From Prorocentrum cordatum (taxonomy: Eukaryota > Sar > Dinophyceae > Prorocentrales > Prorocentraceae): a stretch of DNA of 64,000 bases. The DNA lies in assembly GCA_963575745.1 (NCBI GenBank), contig CAUYUJ010015504.1, positions 1,349,079 to 1,413,078 on the forward strand, read 5' to 3'. Shown in pieces: positions 60,061 through 64,000 of this stretch. The position numbers were made by a program, and so were the translations under genes. The notes under the pieces were generated by a model. That model was not told the origin of the DNA, made no database searches, and saw only the letters and a program-made list of their open reading frames with translations. Position 1 is the first letter of the stretch, and the number at the start of each line of letters is the position of its first letter.

Positions 60061-62254
60061 CTGGTGGGCCTCCTGCAAGGGCGTCCATGGGATCCCCGGG
60101 GCCACGGATCCAGGGAGGTCCAGAAGGTCCAAGGGCCCCGGGATTCGGGGGATCCGATTTCGGGGGGGGGGGTCCAGGGTAATAAAAAAAGGTGTGTGTG
60201 TGTATACATATATATATATACATACATATTTGTGTGTACGTGTGTATACACGAATGCGCGCTGAATCGACAAGCCCGCATGGACACACACACAAACAGAA
60301 GTCGGATGACTGACGCGCCCCGCCAGGTTAAGGGCATGGCGAGGTTAAGCGCCCCGCCAGGTCTGCGAACGCCAGTCTCGCGACGGTGGAATAAGGGTGC
60401 CTCCCCAACAGAACATCGCCCTCATCTGCTCCTGATTATCTTGCTCAATAGATTATAGATGTACCCTCGCTAGTCAAATCTTCTGTAAGAGTGAGAGCGA
60501 CAGAGCGGTCCCTTCTTCGCAAACCTCTACTTCCACACTAACATATGTTCCTGCAGGCCCCGCAGCTCAATCGTGCTCAATATGACTGGGTGCGGTCAAA
60601 CTTCTGCCACGAACAGCAAATGATCAAAAAACAACAACCCAAACAACCGAGATCCTTGAAACTGCTGCGAATCCAAAACGGAAAACCAAGAACCCATGAC
60701 ACCTAATTCGGATCGCACTACGGGCGCAACTACACTCTCATATATAACTGGTTTTCTCTCCACGTCGCTGTCTTTCCTAGCGCACCATATTATCGCCCCG
60801 CCTTCATTATGCGTCCTTGTCCCAGCCTGTTGTATGAGCGCTCTTTGAGGTCATCTCTCCCAGCGCAAGACACACTCTTTTCGAACAATTGCGGACACTG
60901 CGCTATCATGGCGATGCTGCCAAGTCTGCACCACATCCGTTCGCTCGGTCGCGGACGAACTCACAATTCGTACACATGTTCGCTATCTGCCTCTACCCCC
61001 ATTCGGGCACGCCTTGGCCAGGGTCAATCCTAACAGGGGCCAGCCGGACTTTGCAGGGCGCTCCAACATCCTGCAGAGTGCTGCGCGCTCGTCCGGGTCG
61101 GTGCAGCCCTGGCTTTGCAAGTTCCTGGAAGATCTGGCGCTCTAGCTGACCCCCGGTCGTATCGAACCCTGAACCCTAATCCACTCACGCCTCCGAGATC
61201 CGGGTATGATCCTATCTCTACTCCTCTTCCTCTGTCCTCCTTCGCTCCTCGTCTCCACCCGTCCCCCGTGATCCTCGTTCCTACCGCTCTTCATGACACT
61301 TCTACCCCTGTGCCTCTTCGCCTCATCCTTTTCCTCCTCCTCCATCTCCCCCTGCCCCCCGATCTTCCTCCTTATCCCGAGCGACGACGACGATACTGAA
61401 ACCATCAGAGCCTAAGGTAGTTAGCGGGGTGGGACGGGTCGACCACACCCTTGCCTTCCCCCTTCAGCTGTGATGGACCCTTCTATTCCCCTCCGCCTTC
61501 CCTCGGCACAGCCCCAGCGCAAGATGAAGTCCCTCGCGTCTCCTGCCGCTTATGCCACCGAATGGGGGGTCACCAGAGGCGGGCGGTGCCACCGACTCGA
61601 TCGACCATCGAGCAAGAACACCGAACGAAACAGCTGAGAGAGGACGTCTCGCCAGCCCTGAGACTGTCCGCCGTACGGAACGGCTGGACAAGGCAGCATC
61701 GTGGGCGAACGGGCCCAAGTAAGTTATGGTGCCCGAACTGTGCCCGAATGGTTCCCTCATGTGACGCACGTCGCACCGCGCGAACGTCTCCTCTGAAGAT
61801 CGCCACATCCACGGGCGAAACCAGCGTCAAACTACGAACAAAAACACGCACTCGGGCACAACCCGCTCGGGACTTGGACCCGCTTTGGAGGCCTGGAAAT
61901 GGGCACCAACACCAACACAGGGGGTCGCCTCCACAGGGGGAAGATGAGCCTACATTTCGGTGGTGGTGGTAATAGTTCGGTCACCTTGGCAGCCAGAATA
62001 TTACCACCATCACCGAGATCGGGATCGTCTTCCCTCGGTGGAGGCACACGGCCGCTCTTGGTGTGGGTGTCAACCTCCAGGCCTGCGACTGTTCGCCCAC
62101 GAGCAGTACCACTGCTTGCTCGGAGCGTGCTGCGAAGGCGTGGCCGCAAGATCGGCCAGCACCGGCGCCCCAGGCGTGCCGGGCGCAGGCGTTCCGAGGC
62201 GGGCCTCGCCCAGCCTGCCAGAGACCTTCGCCGCCCCCCCCCCTCCCGCAGGCC

Positions 62255-62256
62255 GC

Positions 62257-62297
<41 letters not shown>

Positions 62298-62409
62298 ACA
62301 CACGACGACCCAACAGGTGCACCCCCCCGCCTTCCCTCCCTCGCCTCCTCCTCCTCCTCCTCCTCCTCCTCCTCCTCCTCCTCCCCTTCTTATCGTCATT
62401 CCCACTCAC

Positions 62410-62440
<31 letters not shown>

Positions 62441-62910
62441 CTCCTCCTCTCCTTCTGCCCCTTCCCCCATCTTCTCCCCCCTTACGCCCGATCGACCGTC
62501 CGCCATCTGTCAGCTCAATCCTCCACGCCCCCCCCCCCAACCTTCCAGCCTCCTCCTCCTCCTCCTCCTCCGCCTCCTCCTCCTCCTCCTCCTCCGCCTC
62601 CTCGCCCGCAGAACTCGTGGGGGGGAGGGGTAGAGTTCGCATGTGGCCCCCCCTGCCTCCCCTCCCGCGCAGCCCCGCCCCATCCCCGCCTGATCTCTCG
62701 GAGCCCGTCGGCGGAGAGCACGAGCAGCTCCTGCGCGGGCGCGCGGCCGGCGGCCGCGATCGGGGCCAGTTCGGCTGGGCTCCTCCTCCTCCTCCTCCTC
62801 CTCCTCCTCCTCCTCCTCCCCCTCCTCCTCCTGCTCCTCCTCCTCCTCCTCCTCCTCCTCCTCCTCCTACTCCCCCTCCTGCTCCTACTCCTCCTCCTCG
62901 CCCTCGCCTG
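62255..62910. repeat. (CT)n and (CTC)n tracts
   Basis: A CT run (62260-62292), several CTC runs (62343-62385, 62548-62605, 62780-62900) and a CGTCGTCG run (62410-62435). Long proline- or serine-rich frames come from these. From 62911 to 64000 I see no gene. Confidence 0.93.
62614..62652 (+). repeat. G-rich cassette G, copy 4
   Basis: GTGGGGGGGAGGGGTAGAG followed by TTCGCATGTGGCCCC; slightly diverged from copy 1. Confidence 0.78.
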
Positions 62911-64000
62911 GACCCTATTGGCCGTCGCCGTCGTCCTTCCATCCCACCAGTGCGGTACGACGGGAAAGAGCCGTTTCCACCTCTCCCTCCTCGTCCCTCC
63001 TTCCCCTCCTCCTCCACCTCACCCTCCTCCTGCTCCTTCCCTGCTTTCACTTACGAGGCGGAAGGAGGGAGGGAGGGAGGGAGGTTGGGATGGCGGAGTG
63101 GAGAAAGAGCTAGGCGGGGGTCGGAGGAGGAGGCGAGAGATTTGCTCGCGGGGAGAAGGGGGAGGGCCAAGGGCCCCCCCAGTCTTCTGCCGCCTCCCCG
63201 TCTGCCCCTCCCTCCTCTTGCATTCCTCCCTCCTCCTGTCCGCCTCTTTTGGGTGCCCCTCCTCCTCCCGCCGCCTTCCCTCTCCTTCCCCGTCTTTCCT
63301 CCGACCTGCCTGCCTCGTGGCCACCCCTCCTCCCGCCAAGCTCCCACCTCCCTTCTCGTTCTCCTGGACCCTCCATCCCTCCACCACCCCTCGTAGATTG
63401 AAACTGGTCGGGAGGCCCAACCAAATGCTTTGCCTCAGGCGCATCATACGCCCAACCCTGTTGTACCGTCTCAACGATAGTCCCAGAAGTAGGAGGGAGC
63501 CGCGAGAGCGGCGATACATCTCAAGAGTAAAGATGATGCCAGTATGTCTCGATGTATGATCGTGCGCCTCAGAGAGGCACAGCCAAATAGGGGGCCGGTC
63601 ACCGGGCCGAAATGACGGGGGACAAACGCTCGATGCATCTCGCATTTGCCCTTCCTCCTTTAGAGTCGGGGGGGAGAAGACGAAGCGGGAGTCCGCTAAC
63701 GGCCTTACTCAGCAGAACAGCTATAGCACACAAGGTCCGCAGCTTCGGCGGGCTCAACCTAAGCAGTTTGAACCGCAAGCAAGTTACCCCGCAGGCAAGT
63801 TACCTCGCAATTTACAACTCCTCAGGCGGCTCAGATGGAAGGACAAAAGGGTACCCTGCAGAAGGCGCGCATCCTTAATAGACGCGTCGACTGCATCGCA
63901 CTGCAACCGAGCACTGACCAGAAGGCAGAGTGGTCGAACCAGCCTGCCGTAGTTGAGCCATCGACGACGACGACGACGACCACAAACCCCTGACCAATGG

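Noticed and set aside
60170-60260. TA/CA-rich stretch with possible promoter-like TATATA
   Set aside because: A simple (TG/TA)n microsatellite; dinoflagellate promoters are not known to rely on a canonical TATA box and no gene follows.
61960-63559. Overlapping frames of 478 and 498 codons
   Set aside because: They run through (CT)n, (CTC)n and the G cassette, and three overlapping frames are open at once.

Overview
This window looks like nuclear DNA of a dinoflagellate; I do not assign a genus. The reasons are: a single-exon gene preceded by four tandem 15-nt units related to CCATTTTGGCTCAAG, the 3' part of the dinoflagellate spliced leader (39789-39848); overall high GC; very low gene density; and a mosaic of simple repeats, minisatellites, MITE-like foldbacks and dispersed repeats. 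I found no rRNA, tRNA, CRISPR array or bacterial-type gene organisation. Most long open frames are translations of GC-rich or trinucleotide repeats and are not genes.

Layout. 1-15.8 kb is repeat-rich and gene-free: (GA)n, (CTC)n, (GAC)n and (GGCCGT)n tracts, a long foldback at 2931-3117 and a MITE-like element at 7320-7474. 15.84-16.99 kb is a roughly 90-bp satellite built around the palindrome CGCGAATTTTTCGCG. It is broken by a 100-N assembly gap and followed by about 700 bp of (CAGACG)n, (ACACAGAG)n and (AC)n. 18.0-19.3 kb holds nested hairpins and decayed satellite copies.

19.6-34.65 kb is the main coding region: a giant Helitron of the Helentron (Helitron2) type on the + strand. In order it carries an N-terminal region of unknown function ending in four 55-residue repeats (IPGVTDFSSD type), a second unknown region with a CW-like zinc motif and seven KRRLGRKTS repeats, a CxxC plus DUF6570-like domain, a HUH/Y2 Rep nuclease, a PIF1-family helicase and an endonuclease/exonuclease/phosphatase (EEP) domain. 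Two in-frame stops and two frameshifts break it, and its EEP domain lacks the C-terminal catalytic motif. It is therefore a decayed copy, or has assembly errors or unrecognised introns. A strong A/T-rich hairpin follows at 34.86-35.03 kb.

35-64 kb is again repeat mosaic, with two genes that look real, both on the minus strand. 38848-39744 encodes a secreted or type I membrane cysteine-rich protein and carries the spliced-leader relics, so it is a retroposed gene. 50850-53036 encodes a 728-residue EEP-fold protein. Inside that coding sequence, and in an array just beyond its 3' end, lies a short hairpin-forming repeat (core AGGCTGAGAAGCACC) that is read in frame as GASQPA. A 155-158-bp MITE family with terminal inverted repeats has three full copies and one solo end in this half, and several other cassettes recur 2-4 times.

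The genes do not form a pathway. The window records mobile-element activity: rolling-circle (Helentron), mRNA retroposition, MITEs and hairpin mini-repeats.
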